Assembly (NCBI GenBank): GCA_024036415.1
Contig: JAMWET010001314.1
Span: 335,758-399,757, forward strand
From: Prochilodus magdalenae
Lineage: Eukaryota > Chordata > Actinopteri > Characiformes > Prochilodontidae
Direction of reading: 5' to 3'
DNA length: 64,000 bases
Below are positions 44,947 through 59,474 of this stretch, one piece after another. A program made the position numbers and the translations under genes. The first letter of the stretch is position 1. Each line of letters opens with the position of its first letter. The notes under the pieces are model-generated. The model saw nothing but the letters and a program-made list of their open reading frames with translations, was not told the DNA's origin and ran no database searches.

Positions 44947-47900
44947 TTAGAAATCACGTGTAAATTCAGAGGAGCATTTAAGCTGGAAAGCTAGACGTGA
45001 TAATACCATACTAGAAGACATAGAAGCAAAATATAATTTGGCATATGAGGGGTCGCCATCTACATAATTGACAAAATGTTGCAGTGGGAACATAAAAATA
45101 TAATAAAGAGGGGAATCGAATCAAACTTGTCTTGAGACCCACCAATAATATAGAGATATGCAGGTGGGTTGAGTTTGCAGAGCTCCCCTCTGGTTCTTCT
45201 CGGCTCACAGCAGGCCTTCCTTTACTTTGTGTGGTATAGATGCAATATGCAAAGAAAACTAATTTGGTAGATTAGAAACAAAAAAGGCAGTTCAGGTGTT
45301 TCATGACAGATTTAAAGCATGAAGGCTGCGAGGCAAACATGCCTGTTTTTAAAGAGGAATTCCAAGCAATTTTTTTTAATGAAATTGTTAAGATATAAAT
45401 TCTCATTCACCAGAGTGGTTAGGATGTTAAAGTGCCTCCATTCCAAAGAAAATCCACAGAGTCAAACATGGTTTTACAGTGTTGGTGACAGGAAACCAGA
45501 TGTCCAAAGCAGATTAAAAGGAGACAGTGTGCAAAGATTTCTTAAGGAGCTTTATTAGCAGAAAATCAAATTATGGTTACACACAACTGATACACTACGC
45601 AATGTTGCTTCAGTAGCCCAAAACAGACAAACCATACGCTGGCTGCTAGAGGATTTTTCTTTCCATGCGGCTATCGCACCACTTGGACAAAGAAGAGGAA
45701 CAGTCATAGAAATGTCGGAGCTCTGTGCCCAAGACCTCCAGGTAGGATATTTTGCCAACATTAAAACTCTTATCAAAAATACTACCAGCACTAAAAAACC
45801 TATGAGGCTGAAGTCAGCTTATTTTTCATCATCTTAACGGTACACGTAGGCATTATTATGCCTCAAGGTTCTCAAAAATTGTAACAGCAAAATGTAAGTA
45901 GCATTAATCTGAGGTGGCACAGAAAATACTCAAACTTAGAGGGCTGACCACTGTTCCCAATGGGAAAAATGTTTACCCAGCTATTGAAAGAATAGTTATG
46001 GACGTTTGATATCTTAACTGAGGGGAAGCAGTTGATATTAATCATCAGTCTGTAGTGAATTAACATCCCACTGAGTTACTACGAGGTGCGGTGTGGTTCA
46101 GTAGAGATTCCAATATATACCAATAGAGGTTACACAATGCTCCTTTAATGCAACCAAAATGCTCCCATAGAAAAACATACTGCAGTTAATTGGTTATGAA
46201 TGCATGTTGATATCTGGACCTATTACAACATACAACTCAGAAGGTGTATACGGCTCACTGCGTGGTTTGGGATAGTAAATACAATGGTTGTATTTGTGCT
46301 GTAGAGGATTCTGCTTCCTACTGTAGAGAAATAATCAGAGCCTTCTACATTCTTTCCAACAACATATTTTACATTCCCAACTTGTTTACACACTCTGGTT
46401 TACATCTCAACCGCTGCTTAAATGAAATTTAGCATTAATCAGCAACAAGTCGCTACCCAGGTTCACGACCGCCAGACAGCGGGACTCTCCTAAAAACCAT
46501 CATGTCTCACTCCCCAGTTTTGACAGTTATGTTTAAATTGCAATGGTTAATTTGGGGGTTGTCAATATAATCTCTCTGTCCGCCACATCTGTGGCATTTG
46601 CGCAATTGCCACTGACAAGCAACAGCCCGCTGTCTTCTATGATCATAGATTTTCTCTTTTTTTCTAAAATCAGAGCCATGCGTTGACAACATGTTTATAT
46701 TTCCCCCCCCCCCGGTGGACACAGATTATACTAACAACCAACAGGTATGCCTTTACATTTCACAGTCCCTCTATATGTAGGTGAATATAAACCATGAAAT
46801 TGAAACATCTGCAGTGTTCTAACCAGTCCATCACCACAATACCCATACACACACTCATCGGTGGAGGGCAGGTTTGGACTTGGACTGCCCAAACTTACAC
46901 CCTGCCATTTTGACTATGAGGGAAGAAACGTCCGTCTTCCTAAACGCCTGTCGCACCAGCTAAAACTATAGGCTAAACTAGAACGTTGAAAGGCAGCTGT
47001 GTTCACAAATCAAAGTGACCGTGGGACTTTAGAATAGCTTTTATTTTTAAGAACGGAGGGAAAATAGGTGGAAAACCACAGGTGAACTCTCCAAACAACA
47101 CAATTCCTCACCTGTACTGACTTCCATGGTTGCCCAAAACACCAGGAGCATTCTGGGGGTAGAGTAATAAAAACACATAGCCAATTACAACATGAACGCA
47201 TATTATTTCCCTTTTGGTTGCCCCTGATAGCAACAGGATAGCAGGACCACTGTGGGGCTCCACTAACAGCAGATGTTGGGTGTCCACTGAATTTTGCTGG
47301 GGGAGGCGGGGTCCGAAGGAGGTACTAGACAGGTGGCATCTTCAATTTGTTTCAAGCTCACAATGTTACCTATTGGCCCTTTATGTCTCACCTGCGTCAA
47401 CCTTTGTAAGCGAAAGAGGACTTGAAAATAATTTTTCAGTCATCAACACCAATTGTTCTCTTAGTTCTTGTGTAAAATAAAGGGCTACATACATTTCAAA
47501 ATGTTGTTTATGGTGGAAAAATTTGGGAAAATATAATAGGTTTGTACACAGAAAACCCATATTGACCCAAAACCCCAAAATAAACACAAGAAAAAGCAAA
47601 GAGAGGTGTGAAGGAGAGGTGTGGACCAGCAGTGTATAGGGTCAGTGGGGTCCTGATCTTACCAAGCCAGTGGACATGATGATATGCTGGCTGGTTTTAG
47701 ATGTGCCAATTACAAACAAGCAAACAAGAGAGAGACGCAAAGAACAGTGAATATCCAGCTTATAATGAGACACATAAATGACAGATACAATAGTATCATG
47801 AAGTACACAGCTTATGGTTTAGTCTCAGCTGTCATAAACTAAGAGATTAAAGCCAGGTTAAGGCGATATACCGTGACTATGAGGTCAAGACAGCCCTGTG

Positions 47901-48321
47901 TGTTTTTATTCTAGTCGCTACGCTGAATGTCCGTGTTATTCAGTAACTGCCTCGTTCAACTCAAAACCATTCAGACAAACAACACGCCAACCTGTTAAGC
48001 CTGATGTCACAGAGCAGCTGAGCACCACGAAGACTTAGACAGAAACACTGGAATAAAACGAACAACAGCTGGAACCTCAAAACACCAAAAAACAAACCAT
48101 CCGAGCACTGTTTGAAACAACACTGACATTTTGGGGTGAAAACAGAGACATCCCGACAGCGAGAGCTCGGAGTTTCACAAACCCAAACACAAACAAACAC
48201 AAACCCCGCGTCAGCCCACAGGCCTCTGTCCCGGATCATACCCACTAATCTACGGATTCAACCCTTTACCAAAGTCTGGGTCGAAATATCACTACACGTA
48301 AATCTCCCCCGGGTGCCTCAC

Positions 48322-48670
48322 CTGGAGGAGGAGATCCGCACTCCGTACCGTCGGATCCCTCCGGCTGCTCTGTCCTACAACTCGGTTTATTTCGTATTGT
48401 TCTGTTTCCCGGAATAAAATCCCTCTCGGAGGCGCGGTGGAGACTGTACACGTCTCTAAAACCAGACCACAGCAAAGTTTATATTAAGTTGGAAACCGAG
48501 AGGAAGAGATTAAACAGCAGCCGCGATTCTTTCACTACTCCGAACCGAGTACACGTGTGTGTGAATGCGGGATCGCTGGAGGACTGACTGGGATCTGTAG
48601 TTCGTTACAGCTCAGCCGCCCCCTACGGCGGGGGTAAAGAAATACCACACGCCGGAACCACGGCTACTTT
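48322..48670 (-). other. Right-arm copy of the CpG-rich first-exon region
   Basis: Mirror of 41,310-41,660. The donor is still readable as CTCAC|CTGGAGG on +. Many small differences from the left arm are present. Not an independent promoter if the palindrome is an artefact. Confidence 0.6.
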
Positions 48671-51055
48671 GTCCATTAAGAGAATATGTTAAATCTGTTT
48701 TCGTTTTGTCTACAATATATTGATCGCAATATTAAAATGTTACCTGAATTTATTTTTGTTAGTGTTAACAAGAGCGTGTAAAGTAAAAAAAAAATGAAGT
48801 TAAAACAGGCTGGTAAAATACTATACATAATGAGGTACATGACACCAGATGATATAGTACACATAACGGCTTCATAAAACGTTTGTGTACCAACCAAATA
48901 ATACCCAATCTGTGGGGGTCCTGATACTGAAAGCAGGGTAATCAAATATGCAAAGAAACAGCTGGACTACTGTGTGGAAACTATTAGAATTAAAAAGTGC
49001 ACCTATATGGTAACTGGAGCTGGAAAAAAAAAAAAAGAAAAAGAAAAAGCAAAAAAGAAAAAAAAAAAAAAAAAAGGAAAAAAAAACTTACTTGTACTTA
49101 CAAGTTGTTTAATTGCTCAGTAAGCACGCACGCCACGCACGCACACACACACACTTTCGATATGAAGTTTGTCTTCTCTTGTAATAACACTTACAGGTGC
49201 CAAGTACTTTCATTTTCATCTTAAAAAAAAAAAAAAAAAAATCAATCCACATCTGAAAGTGTTGACTATAAAAATGTTGACTTTATTGCTTAGAGAATAC
49301 AGCTTTTACAGCTTTGCAAAGGCATGTGAACACGCACCTAACTAAAACTTACGCAGTCATCACGAGATAACGAATAACCACGCATTAAAATGCAACCCCT
49401 CCTATCATTGCACCAGAAATACAAATTATGATCCTACATCAAAACCTTGTACAACATGGGAATGTCACCATTAATACGCTGACACGGTTCGCACAGGCAG
49501 GTCGTTCTGAGAGAAGTAAACTGTCCAAAGATTTCTTAAGACGACTGGGGACCCATCGGTGTCAACTCATTATCTTTGGTACTAAAGGGACAGAAATTAT
49601 TCTGCAGTCGTTTTCCCCAAAATACTGTCTGAAACACAGGGCCAGACAAAAGCTGTATCTACATCAGTGTATTTCCAATCTCACGGAACGCTAAAACCCC
49701 CCCCCCCCCCGAACAAAAAAACAAACATCCTACGTTACAAAATGTTAATTTTTTTTCCCGAATCAGTAACTCTGCCTAAACAGAGAGAGACAGAAGAGGA
49801 ACATCGCTGTAAAAATCACTTTGCCAAAAAGGAAAGAGAGAAAACACAAAATTTATCTTGGAACTATTTACAAAAAAAAAGGCCAAACAACAAACGAGAG
49901 AAAGAAAGAAAATCCAAACTTAAAACAGGAGGCCCTTGAGTTTAAAACACTCACTCTGCAATGAACCAAGAACCAATTGGACGCAAGCATCTCATGCCAC
50001 TAACACATCATAATGACTCGGTGGACCAAAAATTACATGCACACTGAATATGGCGCCTTAAAAAAATTGTGTTTTTCAACTGTCTGAAAAAGAAATGGGG
50101 GGGGTGGTTGGAGGGGAAAAAAGGAGCGTCTTTGACGAAAGAAAAATAATAAAGAACAACCCCTAATCCTAGTTTTGATACATTTAGGCGGCCGATATAA
50201 CAGAACCTCCCAGGCATTAGCTAAAAAGTCAATATGAATTCTTACTGAAGAAGAGAAGAAAAATAAAAAAAAAAAAAAAGAGATGAACAAAAAAATAAAT
50301 CAGTGGGATCAATGTCGTCCTCTTCATCTTCATCCTGCGAGGATTAGGCTTGTGAGCTGCAACTGGCTGAAGACTGCGCGGCTGCGGCTAACTGGGCCTT
50401 GCTGTGCCGCCCTGCGGCATCTGCAGCCACTCCTGCTGCGCTAACTCAGATGCTGCTGCCGAGCCTGTAACACACGCGCGACACACTGTTAAATAAAGGT
50501 AGCAGTAAAGGTGAGCAATTATGGCCACCAGACAAAAAACACCTGTGCTCGGGGGCTGTTAACCGAGTTCCCACCCTTGCAGCCCCCATTAATCAGACTC
50601 TATTGGTCACTCAGAAACCTGTTGTTCCACTGGTTGATTTTTGTTCATACGAACCAGAGCCCCTAGTATTACCCACTCAACCATAACTAAAATTTACATG
50701 CTACGTTTCTTTTACCCAACAGAAGAGACCGCTAGTAAATGTGGCAGTTAAGCTGTGCTGGTAAACCTGCTCTGTGCTGCAAGCAGATGTGTACAGAGCG
50801 TACATCCAAAACATGGAAAACACAACAGTTTATAGACCCCCTGAGAGGACCGTCTGTTTCGGCACCAAAAGCTGTAATGTCAAATTCATCCATGATCATT
50901 CCAGTCTCTCTTTATTCATCATGAATTAAACATGTTTTGTGTTACTGTGTCTTTACCACTGATGTATTGTATGGCAATGAATGCCACAGGTAAATGGATG
51001 GGGGTTAGAGTGGGAGTGAGTGAGTGAAGTGAGTGAGTGAGTGAGTGAGTGAGAT

Positions 51056-52020
51056 CAGTGATTCGAAAAAACCGTGTTACCCTCCACAGGATGAGGTTCA
51101 CCAACAGAAGACACTCCAGAGCAAGGGACAATAGTCAGCAAAGTCACAAAGAACCCCAAGTAATTCTAAGCCTCTAAGGGCCTTCTCACAGTGGGCTAAT
51201 GATCATGAGTCCACCATCAGAGAAAACTCTGAACAATAACGTGTGGAGTTACAGCGTACTGCATGCTCTCCAAAAAGGAAGATTCCTGCTATCCGCACTT
51301 TGTTAAAGATCATGCGGACAAGCCAATACGGTTTTTGTGGGCAGATAAGGTCAATTAGAAACTTTTAAAGGAAAGAATAGGTCTGGGAAAAAGCTCATTT
51401 AGACAAGAGCCAATCCAGTATGAGAAACATGATGGGTGGCAGTTCATAGTTTGGGACAATGAATTCTGGAATTATACCAGCAAACTCCAACGTCCGATGG
51501 GACAATTCCAAACTGTCAGGACTTCTATCGTAAAGTGGAATCTAAAAGGGACCCATAGTTATGTGCATGGACCAAGACTTTAAGCACCCAACAAGTTGTT
51601 CTACCAAGGAACACTTAAGCTAATGGTTTTGGAATGGCCAAGCAAACAGTGCTGACTTAAATCCAACCAGAATTTTGTGGAAAAGGGGACTGAAGCTAGA
51701 AAACATACCAAACATCCAGAATTTAAGCAGTTCTGTATGAAGGAAGGGGTTAAAACTCCTACAGGCCAGAGCGCAGGGACTAAACAGTTACCAAGAAACC
51801 TTTAAGTTGCAGCTATTGCTGCATCCATGGGATCACACAAGATACTGTAAGCAAAGGCTCACATACCCTTTTTCCGTCTACACATACTTTTCCACTCACA
51901 CATGATCTCAACACTGGATCATTTCCCTAAATAAATACATGACCAAGTATAATGTTTTTGTCTCATTTGTTTAAATGGGCTCTCTTAATCCATTTTAGGA
52001 CCTATGTGGAATAATATCTG
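51056..52020 (+). mobile_element. Right-arm copy of the decayed Tc1 element
   Basis: Mirror of 37,985-38,985, bordered by the (GTGA)n counterpart of the CACT microsatellite at about 51,015-51,055. It differs from its partner by many short indels, making this one of the most divergent stretches of the right arm. Confidence 0.75.
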
Positions 52021-53579
52021 TGATAAAAATAAAACATATGGTTTTTGATGATGACAAGAATAAGTACAACCCTGAATCCAAGCGTGTTTTGTATAGTCAT
52101 CAAAAAACTCCAGCACAGATAACATCATATTTTGTAGGTCAAAGGTAGAAACTTCCGAAAGGGATTCAAAGGCAACATTTAAATAACACATGCTCCTTAT
52201 TACCTGGTTACTTGGAGTCACATGTGTTCAGCTGTGGAGTTTAGGTGTGTTAGAGCAGGGAAAGCACACATATGGTGCAGTTTATCCCCAGGAGTGGGCC
52301 TGAGTATCAGTGGTCTGAATATAGATCATTTCCCTCATACAAAAATGATAATTTAAAATAGACAAGATTCACAAATCTATGGTTGGACAATATTGGAAAG
52401 TTGTCTTCCCAGTTTGGAACATTACTTGAGCCAAATGCTATGAAAGCAAAACATCAGCACACCAAGTTGGTTTGTAACCTTCTCACAGCTTGATCAATGT
52501 CAACGAATGAAGTGTCGCTTACGATCTTTACCTTGGCGAATAATTCTTGCTGCTGACGGAGCAGCTCCTCCTCAGGGATGCCGAGGTTTTCCAAGCGGGA
52601 GCTGGCCTTCCTTCGCTTCAGTGCGACTGTTTTACATTCCTGCAAAACGTCCTTCACTTCCGCTATGTATGAGCCAAAGCCGAGGCTTTCAAGTGCTGCA
52701 CAAAACCAGAAAAACAAATCAATACGCATGCTGTTTACAGCTGCACTGGCTTCCTCTCTAATTTAGTTACAGCCTAAATCATCAGAAGTCATCAGAAGTC
52801 TGCTCTGTGTCAGTCCCAGCACCTCCAATCTGAGTCAAAGGCCTCCATGTGTATAAACCTCATTAAGGTGGAAAAATTAACTTTACAGTTCACTCGGCAA
52901 CATTAGGTAAACTGGGAAACTGCATTCATGAGACATTACTTTTTAAATAACTACCTGAAGCTCTTTGGCTTGCAAGCAGGTAGGGCATCACACTGTGAAC
53001 CATTTCGTTGGATATGGCTTGGTTGAGAGTGAGAGTCATTTTCTTATACAGTGCCTAATATTGGGTAAAGCCTTACATTACACTGCCGTCCCAAAAGAAG
53101 TCAATACCAGCAAACAAGCCAGGACTCCAATTTTATTTCTCCAGCCAAAGCGAAGCTGTACTCATAGTTAACACTTTGGTGGGTGTCAAACTACAGACAT
53201 CTTTTCAAACTACCCACGCAGTATTACAGTTTTCTAGCAAATTGCTATTCCTATTCCTAGCAAATTATGCTCTCCAAGCAAGTGGGCGGTGGATCTTTTA
53301 TGACCTCCAATACCGCTTTGTCCAGAAACCTTAAGGGTTGGTTCCCAGACGAGGATTTAGCCAAGCCCTGGACTGCACTGACCATTCAAAGGAAAACCTT
53401 CATTCAGAAAGATGTGGAATCTAGGACTCGACAAGTTAACCCTGTTGAAGGAAAGTAACACCTTGGAGGTGTTGGAAGCTTGGTACTACAATGCTATGCC
53501 AATAGAGCCTATTAAGTCTACACTTTTAGGTATGTGGGTATTCAGCCTTTTGTGATGCGGATTTGATTGTAACCCTGAC

Positions 53580-54362
53580 AGCAAGGGATGGACGACACCA
53601 CTTCTTTTTCCATTTGTCCCGATACCAAGTCATGCCAAGGTAATGTACTGACACTGATACTTTAAACAATATTCAACAATAACAAATGATGAAAAATGTT
53701 GAACAAAATTATAACTGAAAGTGACATTTATAATAAACTTTCAAAAATCTGAAAGTTTAATTCAGATAAACAGTTTTTAATAGTATAATTTAATAGTATG
53801 TAAATAGCAAAAATTCAGCATTTAACTGATGTTCAGTTAAACTAGTTTTTTACATGTGAAGTAAAAACTACAGTAACAAAATATGTAATTATATTAATAT
53901 TTGAAAGGTTACGTTCAAAAGTAAGTCAGATCAGTAAGATCAAGTAAGAATAAGTATATCTAATATTCTGCTATGTGTTTTAGTGGAAGCATAGACCCCA
54001 TATACCATGTTATTTCCAAAAGCCATGTAAAAAAGCTAAAGATTATAAGACTTATGCTTTCAAGTCGTCAGTTTAGGGAAGTCTACCAATGAAAAGTTTC
54101 ATTCAGCTTTGCAAGTTACGTTTAGTGTGGCTTTTATCTGCCAGCTATATTTGGGAGCAGGGGAAGAAGGCAGAAGGAAAAGGCATTACCCACTCTCTGT
54201 TATCATTTACAGCAGCTTTTTGCAGATTTCCATTGAGAGATAGGACTCTCACCCACACTGCTGAGTAAATAAACATATGACTGCACCAGAATCGATTCTT
54301 AAAAGTAAACCTCAGGACTAGAAGCATCAATGTTTAGGTATCGACCTGTCCATCCCTACCTT
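53580..54362. mobile_element. Right-arm copy of the putative hAT-type element
   Basis: Mirror of 35,669-36,436. Unlike the Tc1 copy, its AT-rich interior is almost identical to the left arm over several hundred bases, even though it is non-coding. Confidence 0.5.
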
Positions 54363-57300
54363 ATCATGATCTAGCAGGTATAGGCAATCGGTGGTGTCTT
54401 TCCAGGGGAAGAATCCTGTGAAGCTTCTCTATAGTGACTTCTAATACCACAGTGAATGCCTTCATAAGCCTCGCCTCTAAACACTTCGATCACATATAAT
54501 TGAAAAGGTTCTGCTGGTCTTTATAGTTGGTACAATATGGCTGAGATGAGTACTGGGCTGAGAGCAAGCTGGATTTCCCTTACCTTTCCAGACTGTAAGG
54601 TTTACAAAAAGTAAAGCAGATTATAAACATAAACAGCTTAAGATAAATGTCCCCAGACCTGCCTTGGCACTGCCTGTGCAGCAAACGGCACTCCTCATTT
54701 CTGTGTGCTTTTGCATATCTGAAGTCTTAACAAACATTCTACCAAGGTAGCAGCCAAGGGCCTAGCCGAGCATGACTGGGCAAAACCTTAAATGTGTTTT
54801 GGTTTAATCTCTAAAATCACAAAAGCCACATCTTAACTGGAATAAAGATTAAATGTCCCCTGATAGCGTCACGTTCTTACTACTCCACAAAGCAGCAATT
54901 TGTAACCCCCCACCGTCTCCAGTCTGAGGCAGAACCTGCTGCATGTGTGAAAGGTTGTCTTGTATTAGTCCTGGTGTCTGTCCTCCTCTCAGATCAAACA
55001 GGGGTTTTTTTTCAGAGTAAATACAGAAATGCACACGCATGGACTGAATCCTATACCCGCGATTACACTGCTAGATATCAAGACAAAGGACATGCCTCGC
55101 GATAAGTCTGTCACATTTAAAAGCGTGGTGCCTGAAGCAATTTACCCCAAAAAAGGTCAAATGAGGCTTACTTGCCTTATGTAACAGTGGTACTGCATAG
55201 ATTGTGCAGCCTTACAAGTCACCTCATTTTAGTTTGTCACAGGAAGAAGAGACAACCACAAAAAACACCTGCGAAAGACATTTTGAGGGAAGGCGCTCTT
55301 CTCTTTGTTCACTTAACGGCCGAAGTAAATCCTTTACGGTGCATTTCGATATTATTTATATGCAATATATTGATGCACATTACCTGGAAAGAATGACAGA
55401 TACAAAATAAGAGCGTGGACCACCAAATGTACAGTGACCATGTTAGACATAGTCGCCTTTGCTCCAACCCTCACCCAGTGAGAGAACAAACGTTTAACAC
55501 TCTATACAGCTTATAGGGCTTAGGGCTTTTTTGATATTGTGCTTTGAGAGCCCTTAGTAACACACAACATAAATGTGTAAACTTCATTTAAAACCTCTTT
55601 ATTTGGATCTAGTTTGGGTTTTTTTGGGTCCCTAGTCCAAGGTCTTCCACATCACCTGGTCTTTGTCCGCCTAACTGCAGACCCTTAACCACCTACAACC
55701 ATTTTAGGTCCCATGAGTAGACAAAAGTAGAGCCACCTATAGCAACCTAGACCCAACTACTACTGCCTTAGACACTGGTCACCAACCCTGTTTTCTGAAG
55801 ATCTCTCCCCACCAACCCCACCAAGACCCCCATGCTAGGCATGAAGGTCTACCACCCCTGCAGACTTTAATTCCAAGCCTAACACACCTGATCCACGCCT
55901 GATAAAGGCTAATGAGGGCCTTTAGGGTAAATCTGAATAACAGCAGGGTGGTGGTTGGATCTAAAACTCTCCCCAGGGTAGTACATCTTTAGCACCAGCT
56001 CTGGGCAGCCCTGATCTAAGCTTGGTCTCCTGAAGGTCTAGATTAGGCAAAAGCTTTTTGGGGTAGTGGGCGGAACATGCAGGAAGAAGGGTGGGTGGAA
56101 CACTGGACCTTGTTTCAGCCATCACCCTCTGTGGCTTTAACGTCCATCTGTTGAGGATTATCATGCACCAGGACTCTTAGTAAAGGTCCCGTATGTACAC
56201 TCTGGCATTAATTAGTACATGAGCCTCACCGTTTATGACATGCTCCGGGGAGATGGTCTTCTTCTCGGACTTGTTGCAGATCTCGTTGGCCTCAGAGGAG
56301 ATCAGGTGGATGAACTCGGTGCAGCAGCAGTTCACCACCAGCTCCCTGGCGTCGTTGGCCACCCGCACGTTGGGGCAGCGTTTCTTTAATCAATCTTGTT
56401 GATCGCGGCCCTCGGGATGGTCAGGTCGTCATCGTTTCCGGACGAGGAGGCCATCATATATATGACCTGTATGTCTATTTGATACTTTCCTTCACCGCAA
56501 TTACTGCAAACGTTGGAGAAGTGACGGGAGGCCGCCCTACGCTGCGCCTCCCAGCTTCGTGCACAACTTTAGCTCTGCCTCAATCAGATAGTGAGCGAGG
56601 CTGAAATGAGACAGTTAAGTGAGCCAGCCGGCTCGCCAGAACAGCTCCCACTGCACAGCTAGAGCTCGAGTGGAAGCGCTAGCGAGGCGGCCAGGCTTCC
56701 CAAAACAACAGACCGCCAGAGAGACGGAACGTGTGGCTCGGGGTTGTAGAGAAGAGTGGCTGTTTCAGGTCTAAGCATATGAAACGTGTTCACCAGCTTT
56801 TGTCTAAGGCTGTGTAAGTGAGGCGGCTTGAGGCTCAGTGCGCTGCATGAGCGCAGCACCAACTCAGCACAACCGCGGCCATCTCCGCTCTCAGCTCAGT
56901 GCAGCGCAGGCGCCTTCACCCATCGCTCTCGGGTCCTCCGAGCTCCAAAATCCAGCGCCTCCGAAGCGTTTTAATTCATCACAGTCATGATTTTTAATCC
57001 CCCCCGCGGTTAGCCAGCTCCCGGACTCAGTCCCACAATGAAGGCTAAAGGATATCCGACTGTCGTGCTTTCTATTTTTTCCTCCACTTTTCCCGGGTTC
57101 GCCCCTAGCGCACCGGCGGTGGAAAGACATGGTGTGTTCCAATCAGGAAACGTACACTGCCTAGTGTGAAAACCATTTCATATTGGAGTTGGAATTCTCG
57201 CCAGTAGTCTTGTCCCTTTTTGCAGAAAACTAGTTACACATCTTATCCCAGTCTAGCTATTGTGTTTTGCTCCCTTGTCAGTCTTATCCCAGTACTTTAA

Positions 57301-58379
57301 TTTGGGGTTGACCAATGTTTTCATGGACGGTATCGATATTGTTCATTAGGGACACTAATACAGAATATTGGGCCCAATATTATTTTGCCATAAATGTGGT
57401 CTTTGTAGTGGGAAAGTTTACAATAATGCAACTCTCATCTGTAATCTATATATACATATAATGGTCACATGATGATACGGACAGTTCATCCTTATCATTT
57501 TATATAAACAGATCCATAGAATGGAGTCACTGGCAGTGTTGAAGGGCTCACATCAGGAGAGGAGTTGTCCTTTTGTCTTGATACAGACTGAACTGTAAAT
57601 GTAAGCCCTAAATGTATCTGAGCAATCATGCAGTAAATGCCTCCGGTTTGCCAAATGCATGTGATGTTTCAGGCAGGGCTCAAGTTGCATGCACAAGCCA
57701 TATATGTCTGGATGTGAAAATACATGATAGGGGTGCACTGAGCTTTTGGCAACTGCATTGTTAGCCCTCTTACTCTTTTTTTCCTGATTGTGGAATCAAA
57801 GACAGCGATGTTTCATTCCATTCCACATCAACCTCAAAACACATATGATTGGATTTACCTAACACAGGAGGGACACAGAGACAAACTACCAACTTACTGG
57901 TCCATTATACTCAATAAATCATCCACGTTCCAGGAAAACTATGGGTGGGACACTGGGCCAGATTACGGAGGTGTGTCTTGTTAATCATGGTTGCCCACAG
58001 TTAATGAGACAAATGGCGCTTTTATTGCTGAGGAAGGAAATTCATATACTGATTTCAGTAATCTGAAAAATTATGTTCCTATGACATCACGCACACACAC
58101 ATGCACACCCCACAAAACAGCACAAATAATACGTCATTATCTGCTTGTGTCATGATCATCCGTAGGGCACCTATTTTACTACTATTACGTCTGCGAATAC
58201 TTTTGCGAGGGTTAAGGCGGACTGTAACTTTAACGCAGTCAATTGAAAACCCTATAAAAGACTGTTGATGGAAAATATGAAATATTAATATTAATATTTT
58301 TGAGCGTTTCCTTTTTCAACCAGACCCTCTTGCAGAAGACCACCTTAGATATAATTTGTGCCAAAATGTGATTTTTCAC

Positions 58380-58650
58380 ACAGAGTAATTTGACTTCTGC
58401 ATTTAACCCATTCGTGAAGTGAAACACCCACATACACACTCACTAGTGAACACACACACACTAGGGGGCAGTGAGCACACTTACCCGGAGCGGTGGGAAG
58501 CCCTATCCATGGCGCCCGGGGAGTCAGTTGGTGGTTAGGTGTCTTGCTTGCAAGGGCACCTCAGTTGCTACTGTCAGTTCAGGGAATCGAACCAGCAACC
58601 CTTCGGTCACAAGACTGGTTTCCCTAACCTCCAGCCCCCTGGCAAGTGGA
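58380..58650 (-). mobile_element. Right-arm copy of the tRNA-derived SINE
   Basis: Mirror of 31,465-31,735; the B-box complement GGAATCGAACC is intact near 58,583. A few indels distinguish the copies. Confidence 0.7.
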
Positions 58651-59474
58651 TTTCATTTTGAGTCACTTTAACCCAATAATAGGGCTGTTAATGAGGTGAT
58701 TAGTTGAATCTGGTGTGAAAACGTTAAAAAGTACAGGGCCAGGGTTGAGAAAAGCGTGGTCTAAAATGATGTCTGAAGCTGTCATGTAAGATGTAATACG
58801 ACCTGTATCCAGCAAGCTAACATCTTCCATATAAGAAAAGCACAATTGCAACCACTGGTTTGTAATAAGCCTTTATCAGAGTTTCACACGAGCGCAAGTA
58901 CAAATGAACTCCACACACAGTGGATAGTGTAAGATTACAAATACCAAACTATGAGTTGTGACTTTTGAAGATTCACATTGCATGCTAAGGATAAAAGAGG
59001 AATAAGATTTGTGGAGAAACAGCAGTCGGTAGGCTATTTGCAGAACATCTGGGCTTAGCCATTAAGACTTGTCTTTGTCTAGACTGAAGCTCTTGCGGCT
59101 TCTCCAGCGAAGGAGCTTGAGGAAGTTGAGGCTGGCGCTAAAGACCTTATCGTGCTCAAACACCACCTTATAGAAGGTGTCAATGGGCAGGTCACCATTG
59201 GGGTCAGCATACTTCAGGGTGGTCACTGGAGTGTACAGAGTGTTGGTCTGATGGCGGAACGGCGGGTTGTCCATCAGGATGATTTTGAGTGTATGCTGGT
59301 GATGGAAGAAGAGGGCGATTGTTAATCAAGACTGTTGGGATTCTACTAACGCTGAAAAAATCTATACTGTCTGCACCAGTGAGGTAAAACTACAGGCCCC
59401 TGGACCACATCTGGCTCATGAAGACAGTTACAAAAACAAAGCATTGCATGAAAAAATAAAACCTGAACATAAGA

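Larger units (their letters stand above)
50308..56457 (-). pseudogene. dr1: Broken inverted copy of dr1
   Basis: The counterparts of the three dr1 exons are at 56230-56457, 52532-52695 and 50308-50464. The first is 5 nt longer than its partner: a single-base insertion near codon 20, another a few codons later, and one extra triplet in the TGC run. The two single-base insertions frameshift the histone fold. The second exon is identical to the left arm. The third has numerous indels in the Gln/Ala region and lacks one base at the end, which removes the TGA stop. The copy cannot encode Dr1. Because loss of frame coexists with perfect blocks, sequencing error is more likely than genuine pseudogene decay. 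Confidence 0.85.

Noticed and set aside
48997..49224. A lysine-rich + strand open frame
   Set aside because: It is the translation of an A-rich homopolymer tract, the counterpart of the poly-T and CTTTTT tract downstream of dr1.
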